This document shows positions 1 to 5,406 of a stretch of 8,097 bases of DNA, one piece after another. Both the position numbers and the translations under genes were made by a program. How positions within the stretch are numbered: position 1 is the stretch's first letter; each line of letters begins with the position of its first letter. This stretch comes from a bacterium (GTDB taxonomy: Bacteria > Patescibacteriota > Saccharimonadia > Saccharimonadales > HK-STAS-PATE-42), in the NCBI GenBank assembly GCA_029781075.1, contig JAKOXJ010000012.1, forward strand, positions 1-8,097, written 5' to 3'. The notes beneath the pieces are model-generated. The model did not search any database and was not told where the DNA came from. It was given only the letters and a program-made list of their open reading frames with translations.

Positions 1-290
1 TCGGAATAATCAGCATGGAAGATCTAGAGAATCATCATAATCAGGCTAGCCTGCTAAGTGTTGAATCTCCAGCTCAGGCACAATCTGCCGTATATACACA
101 GTCTTCTGAACTTTCTGAAGCTCAAGGGATTGATGATTCTTACGGAAAGCAAGAAGAATTTGAGGTTGAAGCAGAGGATAATAAGCATATTGAAGAAACT
201 CCACTTTGCTTTAACTGTGGTAATATTACACAAAGAGCTGGAAGCTGTTACGTATGTACTGCATGTGGAAGCACTAGCGGGTGTAGCTAG
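1..290 (+). CDS. nrdJ: Adenosylcobalamin-dependent (class II) ribonucleotide reductase, C-terminal end, 5' partial
   Basis: The frame is open to the left edge (first whole codon at 3) and ends at TAG 288-290, so only the last ~95 residues of a much longer protein are visible. Class II reductases reduce ribonucleotides to deoxyribonucleotides in the cytoplasm using B12. The visible part has an acidic, low-complexity linker followed by a Cys-rich tail reading CFNCGN, then GSCYVCTACG and TSGCS at the very end. That spacing of CxxC pairs plus a terminal Cys matches the zinc-ribbon/redox tail of NrdJ proteins, which shuttles reducing equivalents to the active site. The catalytic barrel is outside the window, so the assignment rests on the tail alone. 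The ATG at 15 is internal, not the start. Two small same-strand ORFs follow within 20-31 nt, suggesting one operon. Confidence 0.75.
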   Translation, partial: GIISMEDLENHHNQASLLSVESPAQAQSAVYTQSSELSEAQGIDDSYGKQEEFEVEAEDNKHIEETPLCFNCGNITQRAGSCYVCTACGSTSGCS

Positions 291-309
291 AAAAGAATAA
301 GGGGTGTCT

Positions 310-534
310 ATGAGTGGGTTAAGTGCAGAAGAAAGAGTAGTTCAAGGAGATGCTAGAGCAATCATGCATGAGTTGGGTGTGCAGACTATAGATCTGGCTC
401 ATCTAGACTCTGCCCCTGAAGGTGTATTCGGTGATGTCATAGGTCAAGCGATTGGGTCTAATGGAGATACGGCACACATTATGGATGCGGAAGGAATTAT
501 AGAGGATTCTGGTTTAATCGACTGGGGTGATTAA
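310..534 (+). CDS. Small acidic protein of unknown function
   Basis: This is a 74-residue ORF that I do not recognise. I choose ATG 310 over the in-frame GTG at 304 because AAGGGG (299-304) lies 5 nt upstream, a workable Shine-Dalgarno, whereas it would overlap the GTG start. The product is acidic, with no Cys, no signal peptide and no membrane segment. The N-terminal ~35 residues (SGLSAEERVVQGDARAIMHE) look helical. The rest is Gly/Asp-rich and ends in LIDWGD. It begins 19 nt after the reductase stop and is followed after 31 nt by another short acidic ORF, so it is probably the second gene of an nrdJ operon. Function unknown; a lineage-specific protein is the simplest reading. Confidence 0.55.
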   Translation: MSGLSAEERVVQGDARAIMHELGVQTIDLAHLDSAPEGVFGDVIGQAIGSNGDTAHIMDAEGIIEDSGLIDWGD

Positions 535-565
535 CACGTGAATAATTTAAAGATAGGAATTTTAT

Positions 566-889
566 ATGGGTGGTCCAGTAGATAAGAAGTATGATGGAGT
601 CGTCTTTCAAGGAGCTTTTGCTCCTGAAGATGGTCAGGATTTGAATCTAATGGCAATTAGACAGGCGGCTCAAGCAGGTGAAGTCGCCGTTCAGACTGGT
701 GAAGTTGCTGGTCAGATAGGTGTTTTTGATGGTGCTGGGGCTGTACCTGATCTTGGTGAGCCTGCAGTCCAACTGGTGATGGAGGCATTTCCCGGCACAG
801 TGGTTGTTGGGTCTGATGGACAGCTGGAAACTTATACTTGTCCTGGTATGGAGAGAGAAGAGCTTCCTGGACTGACTAGAGATTCTTAG
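566..889 (+). CDS. Small acidic Gly/Val-rich protein of unknown function
   Basis: This 107-residue ORF has no recognised family. ATG 566 is preceded by AGGA (555-558) at 7 nt spacing, supporting the start. The product is acidic and rich in Gly, Ala and Val, without a signal peptide or membrane span. Residues ~38-51 hold two copies of a seven-residue motif (GEVAVQT, GEVAGQI), also visible in the DNA as a 21-bp period from 677. A single Cys lies near the C-terminus (TYTCPGM). It is probably cotranscribed with the two upstream genes. The stop at 887-889 lies within the likely promoter region of ileS, so this gene ends the upstream unit. The opposite-strand ORF over the same stretch has no start signal and overlaps the T-box leader. 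Confidence 0.55.
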   Translation: MGGPVDKKYDGVVFQGAFAPEDGQDLNLMAIRQAAQAGEVAVQTGEVAGQIGVFDGAGAVPDLGEPAVQLVMEAFPGTVVVGSDGQLETYTCPGMEREELPGLTRDS

Positions 890-905
890 CTTTGTGGGGT
901 ATAAT
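877..905 (+). promoter_or_regulatory. Promoter of the ileS T-box transcript
   Basis: A perfect -10 box TATAAT (900-905) has a weak -35 TAGAGA (877-882) at 17 bp. That -35 is close to the TTGAGA and TTGAGT boxes used by rpsU and rplU in this window. The expected start of transcription is near 912, so the full T-box leader would be transcribed. The -35 overlaps the last codons of the preceding ORF. Confidence 0.65.
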
Positions 906-918
906 ACTACTTTAGTAT
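904..918 (+). promoter_or_regulatory. 15-bp palindrome at the ileS promoter, possible operator
   Basis: ATACTA-CTT-TAGTAT is a perfect 6-bp inverted repeat with a 3-bp spacer. It overlaps the end of the -10 box and the predicted start site. Position and symmetry suit a repressor site, but the sequence is AT-rich and could be chance. No cognate regulator can be named. Confidence 0.25.
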
Positions 919-1130
919 AAAGCGTTTCGTTTTTAACGGATAAGTGGCTATCAACCACGAAGCTAGCAGAAAGAACAGCCAGAACGTGCTAAGTAGAATC
1001 TGCCGGGTAAGCCCGAAAAAGCTGTCATTAAGTGTTAGAAATAGAGCAAAGAAGTCTCTTATTTTCTAAAAGTCAGATGGTACCGTCCGCCGGTTGGCGG
1101 ATTCTGACAAAAGAAAGTAAGGGACTTTTT
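912..1130 (+). ncRNA. T-box riboswitch (tRNA-Ile), ultrashort Stem I type, leader of ileS
   Basis: A cis-acting leader that senses uncharged tRNA-Ile. Stem I is very short: GTGG (944-947), loop CTATCAA (948-954) and CCAC (955-958), with the Ile codon ATC at 950-952 as specifier. A Stem II-like helix TAGCA/TGCTA (964-968/987-991) is followed by the hairpin CGGG-TAAG-CCCG (1004-1015). Loop bases ACAGC (975-979) pair with GCTGT (1021-1025), giving the Stem IIA/B pseudoknot. Stem III is 1035-1046 with 1056-1069. The antiterminator has GTCAGA/TCTGAC (1072-1077/1103-1108), the 7-nt bulge TGGTACC (1078-1084) and TCCGCC/GGCGGA (1086-1091/1096-1101). TGGT pairs with a tRNA 3' ACCA end. The layout matches the ultrashort-Stem-I T-boxes known upstream of actinobacterial ileS, and the next gene is ileS, so specifier and target agree. 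Confidence 0.9.
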
Positions 1131-1138
1131 GTATTTTT
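1049..1138 (+). terminator. T-box expression platform: long helix plus T-run before ileS
   Basis: Bases 1052-1067 pair with 1112-1127 in an uninterrupted 16-bp helix with two G-T wobbles, extendable to 1049/1130. It is followed by a T-rich run up to 1138. The helix encloses the whole antiterminator hairpin and uses the 3' strand of Stem III, so it cannot coexist with Stem III. It also hides the only purine-rich stretch (TAAGGGA, 1118-1124) upstream of the ileS ATG. It could therefore act as a transcription terminator, as a translational sequestrator, or both. Confidence 0.65.
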
Positions 1139-4100
1139 ATGAAGTTTACAGTAGAAGAGAAGAAGAAGCATAGTGAGCTTGAAAAAGAGCTTGTAAAACA
1201 TTGGAAAGAGAACAAGACTTTTGAGAAGTCTGTAGAAACTCGGCCTAAAGAAAATGCTTGGGTGTTTTATGATGGGCCTCCGTTTATTACTGGCCCACCA
1301 CACCATGGGAACCTTTCTACAAGTGCCATAAAGGATGCTGTTGCACGTTTTTGGACAATGCAAGGCAAGAGGGTGGAACGTGCTTGGGGATGGGATTGTC
1401 ATGGTCTTCCTGCTGAAGTTTTTACAGAAAAGAAGCTCGGTATTAAGAATAAGCAAGAAATCGGTACAAAAATTAGCTTAGAAGACTATGTTGCTGAATG
1501 TCGTGCAGCAATGGTTCAGACTGGTAACGAATGGAATGACACAATTGATAGAATCGGCCGATGGGTAGATATGTCTAACCCATGGAGAACGATGGATAAG
1601 GACTATATGGAATCTGTCTGGTGGGCGTTCAAGACTCTTTACGAAAAGGGGAAGATTTACGAAGGCGAGAAGGTTCTGCTTTACTGTACGAAAGATGCTA
1701 CTCCGATTTCTAAGTCTGAAGTGGCTATGGACAATAGTTACCAGATGGATACTGACCCAAGTATATTTGTCTATTTTAAGCTTGAGGACGAAGATAGGTA
1801 TATTTTAGCCTGGACAACTACCCCATGGACTCTTCCTGCGAACGTTGCTGTCGCGCTTAATACCAAACTAAAGTATGTCGAAGTTGACCTTGGGGGCAAG
1901 AGGGTAATTGTTGCCAAGAAATTATATGAGAAAGTTTTGACAGATGAGAAACATCAACCTTTGGAGTATAAAGTGGTTGGAGATGTTGACCCTAATAAGC
2001 TAGTTGGGAAAAAGTATGAGCCACTTTTTGAAAACCATGGACCAAATGCGCATAAGATCTTTCATGCTGATTATGTTAGCGAAGAAGATGGTTCTGGCTT
2101 AGTGCACTTAGCGCCAGCATATGGTGAAGAGGATTTTGAGTTCGCTAAAGAGAACGACATCCCGGTAGTTTCTAATGTAGATGAAAATGGTAATTATACC
2201 TCTGGGAGATGGCTTGGCGAGAATATCTGGGAAAAGAACAAAGAGATTGCCAAATCTTTGCTAGAAGAGGGTAGGGCTTTAAAAGTTGAATACATTAAGC
2301 ATGAGTATCCACATTGCCATAGGTGTGATGGGAAGTTAATGTATAGAGCTCATCCAAGTTGGTTCTATGATGTCCAGTCTCAGAAGGATGAGATGACTAA
2401 AGAGAACGAAGATATAACCTGGGTTCCAGCGCATTTGAAGGAAGGGCGTTTTAAGCAAAACTTTTTAGCAGCTCCGGATTGGAACTTGAGTCGTGATAGA
2501 TTCTGGGCTACACCAATTCCTGTTTGGAAGGGATACAGGCAAGATGGGACAGAAGTGATTAAGGTACTCGGGAGCCATGCTGAATTTACTGAATTAACTG
2601 GCGTTGAGCTTGACGACTTTCACTTGCCGAATGTCGTAAATGTGGAGTTTGAATGTGATGGGGTGACTATGCGTCACATTGGAAAGGTTTTAGATTGCTG
2701 GTTTGAAAGTGGATCAATGCCATTTGCGCAGTTCCATTATCCTTTTGAAAATAAAGAGAAGTTTGAAGCAAATTTCCCGGGTGATTTTATAACTGAATAT
2801 ATCCCACAAACCCGAGCTTGGTTTTACTACATGCATGTTATGTCTGTTGGGCTGTTTGAGCAAAAGGCATTTAAGAATGTTATTGGACACGGAACTCTAG
2901 CTGGTAATGATGGTAGAAAGATGAGTAAACACTGGGGTAACTATACTGAACCAACAGATTTGTATGACTCAATCAGCGCTGATTCTTGGAGACTATTCCT
3001 GCTCTCCTCTCCATTCACTAACGGTGAAGATGCTGCTCTAGTAGATTCTGATGTTCTAAATATAGAGCGTAAGCTGGCGATGTTTAGTAATACTTATGAC
3101 TTCTTTGTTATGTATGCATCTGTTGATGGCTGGGACTCTAATGAGGCTTATAAAAATGGTCAGTTACTGGCTTCGAGTTCTGAGAATATTTTGGATAAGT
3201 GGATTGTCTCTAGACTACAGACTTTAATTAAAGAAGTGACTGACGGGATGGAGAAGTATCAACTTAATGAGGCTACTCGCGGTATTGTTCCATTCTTAGA
3301 CGACTTAAGTAATTGGTATGTTAGAAGATCTCGAAGAAGGTTCTGGAAGAGCGAGAATGATGGTGATAAATCTTCTGCTTATCACACTCTTTATTACGTC
3401 TTAGTTCAGTTTGCTAAAGTATTAGCTCCGTTTAGTCCGTTTATATCTGAAGATATCTACCGAAAGTTAACAGGCGAAGAATCTGTCCATCTAGTAGACT
3501 TCCCAGTTTACACATCAGAATTAGTACACGAAAAGTTAGAGAAGCAAATGGCTACATTGAGAGAGCTAATAAGAAGAGGTCTTGCTCTTAGGGCTCAAGA
3601 AGGCATTAAGGTCAGGCAGCCACTAGCTCTGGCCTATGTTCCCGAGATGGGAGAAGAGATGCAGGAGATACTTAAAGAAGAGCTAAATGTTAAGGATCTT
3701 GATAGGTACCACATGCATGCTCCAGACTATGACCTTAATAAGAATAAAGAACTTACCTTTGTAGATAGGTATACTGAGTGGCTAAAAGTTAGGGATAACC
3801 CTTCTGAATGGAAACCTGATTGCCATTGTTCTGATAGTAGTATCGATAACTGGGGAGTATCTGCAATGATTATGTTGGATTTTGAGATTACTCCGGAGCT
3901 TAAGCAAGAGGGTTTGATGAGGGAAGTCGTAAGGGTGGTACAGGCTGGACGTAAGAATGCCGGGCTTAATGTTGATGATCGAATAAAGCTGTATCTTAAG
4001 ACTGACTCAAAAGAGCTGAATGAGGCGGTTGAGAAGTTTAGGGATGATATTGGTAATGAAGTTTTAGCTAGCCAATGGTCTGATGCTACTTTGAGCTACT

Positions 4101-4156
4101 CTGAAGAAGTTAAGGTTGAGGGTGAGGAGTTAACTTTGAGCTTAGAGAAAGCCTAA
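1139..4156 (+). CDS. ileS: Isoleucyl-tRNA synthetase, eukaryote-like (type 2)
   Basis: Cytoplasmic class Ia enzyme that charges tRNA-Ile with isoleucine using ATP. The 1005-residue length fits the family. The HIGH motif appears as HHGN (55-58), followed by GWDCHGLP (84-91). The CP1 editing domain shows TTTPWTLPAN (226-235) and GSGLVHLAPAYGEEDF (~318-333). A CHRC pair (393-396) lies after it. The signature lysine motif is KMSKH (594-598) instead of KMSKS. The anticodon-binding helix bundle contains WYVRRSRRRFW (726-736), and a CHC (895-897) lies in the C-terminal part. GWDCHGLPAE and the long C-terminus resemble the archaeal/eukaryotic-like type 2 IleRS, a group often tolerant of mupirocin (inference). 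ATG 1139 gives a normal N-terminus and no upstream in-frame start fits. No Shine-Dalgarno lies at normal spacing. Regulated by the T-box upstream. Confidence 0.95.
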   Translation: MKFTVEEKKKHSELEKELVKHWKENKTFEKSVETRPKENAWVFYDGPPFITGPPHHGNLSTSAIKDAVARFWTMQGKRVERAWGWDCHGLPAEVFTEKKLGIKNKQEIGTKISLEDYVAECRAAMVQTGNEWNDTIDRIGRWVDMSNPWRTMDKDYMESVWWAFKTLYEKGKIYEGEKVLLYCTKDATPISKSEVAMDNSYQMDTDPSIFVYFKLEDEDRYILAWTTTPWTLPANVAVALNTKLKYVEVDLGGKRVIVAKKLYEKVLTDEKHQPLEYKVVGDVDPNKLVGKKYEPLFENHGPNAHKIFHADYVSEEDGSGLVHLAPAYGEEDFEFAKENDIPVVSNVDENGNYTSGRWLGENIWEKNKEIAKSLLEEGRALKVEYIKHEYPHCHRCDGKLMYRAHPSWFYDVQSQKDEMTKENEDITWVPAHLKEGRFKQNFLAAPDWNLSRDRFWATPIPVWKGYRQDGTEVIKVLGSHAEFTELTGVELDDFHLPNVVNVEFECDGVTMRHIGKVLDCWFESGSMPFAQFHYPFENKEKFEANFPGDFITEYIPQTRAWFYYMHVMSVGLFEQKAFKNVIGHGTLAGNDGRKMSKHWGNYTEPTDLYDSISADSWRLFLLSSPFTNGEDAALVDSDVLNIERKLAMFSNTYDFFVMYASVDGWDSNEAYKNGQLLASSSENILDKWIVSRLQTLIKEVTDGMEKYQLNEATRGIVPFLDDLSNWYVRRSRRRFWKSENDGDKSSAYHTLYYVLVQFAKVLAPFSPFISEDIYRKLTGEESVHLVDFPVYTSELVHEKLEKQMATLRELIRRGLALRAQEGIKVRQPLALAYVPEMGEEMQEILKEELNVKDLDRYHMHAPDYDLNKNKELTFVDRYTEWLKVRDNPSEWKPDCHCSDSSIDNWGVSAMIMLDFEITPELKQEGLMREVVRVVQAGRKNAGLNVDDRIKLYLKTDSKELNEAVEKFRDDIGNEVLASQWSDATLSYSEEVKVEGEELTLSLEKA

Positions 4157-4167
4157 GAGATTACTCT

Positions 4168-4191
4168 TACTTTTTCCATGATGAAAAAGTA
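4168..4191 (+). terminator. AT-rich inverted repeat after ileS, weak terminator candidate
   Basis: TACTTTTTC (4168-4176) and GAAAAAGTA (4183-4191) form a 9-bp stem with a 6-nt loop, 11 nt after the ileS stop. On the plus strand it is followed by A-rich sequence rather than a T-run, so it is a poor intrinsic terminator and read-through into rplU is possible. Confidence 0.3.
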
Positions 4192-4206
4192 GACAAAAAA
4201 TCTAGT

Positions 4207-4292
4207 CCTCAGAACCCAGCTTACTGTTCAGGGCATGCATAGTTCGCATCTTGAGGCTGGCTCTTCGGACGACCTGACGATTTGGGGTTGAG
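4207..4292 (-). other. GC-rich foldable intergenic block, possible small RNA
   Basis: Between ileS and rplU, bases 4201-4290 contain 48 G+C of 90, against ~44% in nearby genes. The ends pair: CTC and AACCC (4208-4210, 4213-4217) with GGGTT and GAG (4285-4289, 4290-4292). Inside, TCAGG (4228-4232) pairs with CCTGA (4273-4277), and ATGC (4235-4238) with GCAT (4246-4249). On the minus strand the block is followed at 4200-4195 by TTTTTT, which is why I list that strand, but the fold works on both. I recognise no RNA family. The strand and the existence of a transcript are unproven. Confidence 0.25.
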
Positions 4293-4316
4293 TGTTTGGG
4301 CAACCTCTGTTATAAT
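4288..4316 (+). promoter_or_regulatory. Strong sigma70-type promoter of rplU
   Basis: TTGAGT (4288-4293), a 17-bp spacer and TATAAT (4311-4316), the latter preceded by TG one base upstream (extended -10). The expected start is around 4323-4325, only 3-5 nt before the rplU ATG, so the transcript would be almost leaderless. Confidence 0.85.
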
Positions 4317-4327
4317 TGGGAGGACAT

Positions 4328-4636
4328 ATGAAAAAAGCAGTAATACAGACCGGCGGTAAGCAGTATCTTGTTAAAGAAGGTCAGACTCTTGATGTTGAGC
4401 TACTTGGTAAGAATGATGGCGACAAAGTTAGCTTTGAGACTCTAGCAATCGTGGATGGAGACAACTCAGAATTTGGGACTCCGGTGCTAAAGAATAAGGT
4501 TGATGCGGAGGTAGTAAAGGCAGATTATCAAGGTACAAAAGTTGTATCAATCAGATTTAAAGCAAAGAAGCGTGTTGATGTTAAGCGTGGGCACAGACAA
4601 AGATACAGCAAAGTTAAGATCTTGAAGATCGCTTAA
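4328..4636 (+). CDS. rplU: Large-subunit ribosomal protein bL21
   Basis: 102-residue bL21, which binds 23S rRNA in the 50S subunit; family length is about 100. Diagnostic segments are the N-terminal IQTGGKQYLVKEG, the central GTPVLKN, and the basic C-terminal KAKKRVDVKRGHRQRYSKV. I start at ATG 4328 (MKKAVIQTGG), the conserved N-terminus, with GGGAGGA (4318-4324) just upstream. A TTG at 4316 in frame would only add four residues across the -10 and Shine-Dalgarno region. It has its own promoter and a strong terminator, so it is monocistronic apart from possible read-through from ileS. The usual partner rpmA is not next to it; the 3' end of rpmA is found ~3.3 kb downstream on the other strand. 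Confidence 0.96.
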   Translation: MKKAVIQTGGKQYLVKEGQTLDVELLGKNDGDKVSFETLAIVDGDNSEFGTPVLKNKVDAEVVKADYQGTKVVSIRFKAKKRVDVKRGHRQRYSKVKILKIA

Positions 4637-4663
4637 TAAATCTTTACCAAACATAAGCATAAT

Positions 4664-4695
4664 TACCCCAGATAAAACTGGGGTATTGTTTTTTT
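4664..4695 (+). terminator. Rho-independent terminator of rplU
   Basis: Perfect 8-bp stem TACCCCAG/CTGGGGTA (4664-4671/4678-4685) with loop ATAAAA and the T-run TTGTTTTTTT at 4686-4695. It lies 27 nt after the rplU stop. Confidence 0.92.
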
Positions 4696-4784
4696 GAAAT
4701 TCTTTGTCTATAGTTATATGTAGAAACAACAACATTAAAGCTTATGTTAAAAAGATTCATAAGCAGGTGGGGTTGAGAGAATTT

Positions 4785-5075
4785 ATGTTAGATATCTTTA
4801 TCACTTCCAGAGTGCGTAGAAAGATCGTGGTGGTCTTTACTAAGTACCCTCAGCTTAAAGCCCATGTTCGTGCCCTAGCTAAGTTGATAAAAGAGGATCC
4901 AGGGAATGTCCAAAGAGAGCTAAAGCGTCTGCATAGGGCCGGATTCTTACAGAGGGCCAAAGAGAAGAATACCACTCTTTATTATGTAGATCCGGATTTT
5001 CTACTACTTCCCGAATTACAAAGTATGGTAGAAAAAGTTCAGAATCTTCATGACAAGAAAGAAACTTCGATCTAA
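4785..5075 (+). CDS. Small winged-helix DNA-binding protein
   Basis: A 96-residue protein that looks like a single winged helix-turn-helix domain of the ArsR/MarR-like type. Residues 1-20 (MLDIFITSRVRRKIVVVFTK) match the first helix common to these proteins. HVRALAKLIKEDPGNVQRELKRLHRAGFL spans roughly 27-55, with the likely recognition helix at 41-52. A wing follows at 56-68 (ending TLYYVDPDF), then a short C-terminal helix that may dimerise. No metal-binding Cys/His cluster or second domain is present. I use ATG 4785, with GAGAG at 5 nt, because it gives the family-like N-terminus; the frame stays open upstream to a TTG at 4704 but those residues look non-conserved. It stands alone between rplU and rpsU; the target is unknown. 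Confidence 0.75.
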   Translation: MLDIFITSRVRRKIVVVFTKYPQLKAHVRALAKLIKEDPGNVQRELKRLHRAGFLQRAKEKNTTLYYVDPDFLLLPELQSMVEKVQNLHDKKETSI

Positions 5076-5099
5076 GACAAAATAAAAATAAGAATAGGC

Positions 5100-5128
5100 T
5101 TGAGAATAGGGGTGGTATAGGTTATAAT
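5100..5128 (+). promoter_or_regulatory. Promoter of rpsU
   Basis: TTGAGA (5100-5105), a 17-bp spacer and TATAAT (5123-5128). The start of transcription should fall at 5134-5136, within 4 nt of the rpsU ATG at 5138, giving a leaderless or near-leaderless mRNA. No Shine-Dalgarno is present. Confidence 0.85.
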
Positions 5129-5137
5129 TAGTCACAT

Positions 5138-5347
5138 ATGATTACAGTTACAAAAGGTGAAAGCGAAAGCGCAGAAAGCTTGATTCGAAGATTTAGCCGT
5201 AGAGTGGTTCAGTCTGGGGTTATACGTGAGGCAAAGTCTCAAAGATATTATCGTAAGGAGATAAACAAGAATCAGCGTCGCAAGAATGCTATTGTTGCTA
5301 ATCAGTATCGGGCGAGAAGAGCGGCAAGCTTTACTAAGCAAAGGTAA
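5138..5347 (+). CDS. rpsU: Small-subunit ribosomal protein bS21
   Basis: 69-residue, very basic bS21. This 30S protein sits near the anti-Shine-Dalgarno end of 16S rRNA and helps initiation. The N-terminus ITVTKGESESAESLIRRFSR matches the conserved V-x-x-x-E-N/S-x-x-E-x-x-L-R-R-F pattern. The middle (VIREAKSQRYYRKE) matches the family's VLxExRRREFYEKP region, and the C-terminus is Lys/Arg rich. The gene has its own promoter and terminator, so it is monocistronic. It lacks a Shine-Dalgarno, and the -10 box is only 9 nt from the ATG. The opposite-strand ORF covering nearly the same bases is a shadow. Confidence 0.94.
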   Translation: MITVTKGESESAESLIRRFSRRVVQSGVIREAKSQRYYRKEINKNQRRKNAIVANQYRARRAASFTKQR

Positions 5348-5350
5348 AAT

Positions 5351-5376
5351 AAAATCTCGGTTTAACCGAGATTTTT
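5351..5376 (+). terminator. Rho-independent terminator of rpsU
   Basis: Perfect 11-bp stem AAAATCTCGGT/ACCGAGATTTT (5351-5361/5365-5375) with a 3-nt loop, ending in a run of five T. It starts 4 nt after the rpsU stop. With A-run and T-run arms it could work on either strand. Confidence 0.88.
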
Positions 5377-5392
5377 AATGTCATTTTTGGGT

Positions 5393-5398
5393 TATAAT
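5393..5398 (+). promoter_or_regulatory. -10 box upstream of the adenylate kinase-like gene
   Basis: TATAAT preceded by GT, the same GTTATAAT octamer as at rpsU. The ATG at 5407 is 8 nt beyond it, so transcription should begin at or within ~2 nt of the start codon. The -35 position (5370-5375, GATTTT) is poor and overlaps the rpsU terminator. Confidence 0.6.
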
Positions 5399-5406
5399 AA
5401 ATATAA

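Noticed and set aside
58..300. Plus-strand 80-aa ORF overlapping the reductase tail
   Set aside because: It is the +1 frame of the Cys-rich reductase tail, whose protein sequence is clearly conserved in type.
647..958. Minus-strand ORF of 103 aa opposite the 107-aa ORF
   Set aside because: It starts inside the ileS promoter/T-box region, its sequence looks non-protein-like, and it overlaps a better supported plus-strand gene with a Shine-Dalgarno.
1073..1456. Minus-strand ORF of 127 aa across the T-box and the ileS N-terminus
   Set aside because: It is a shadow of ileS and of a highly structured leader; no credible start signal or protein-like composition.
4201..4292. 4.5S SRP RNA on the minus strand
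   Set aside because: Short matches (GTCAGGTC, AGCCAGCC) recall it, but the GGAA tetraloop and symmetric internal loop are missing and the best fold is different. Kept only as an unidentified structured block.
4694..4722. Promoter for the winged-helix gene (TTGAAA, 17 bp, TATGTA)
   Set aside because: The -35 is good but overlaps the rplU terminator T-run and the -10 matches only three of six positions.
4704..4784. N-terminal extension of the winged-helix protein from TTG 4704
   Set aside because: The start would lie just after the terminator without a Shine-Dalgarno, and the extra residues are not like the family; ATG 4785 gives the expected N-terminus.
5132..5341. Minus-strand ORF of the same length as rpsU
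   Set aside because: It is the complement of rpsU, a clear bS21 with promoter and terminator on the plus strand.
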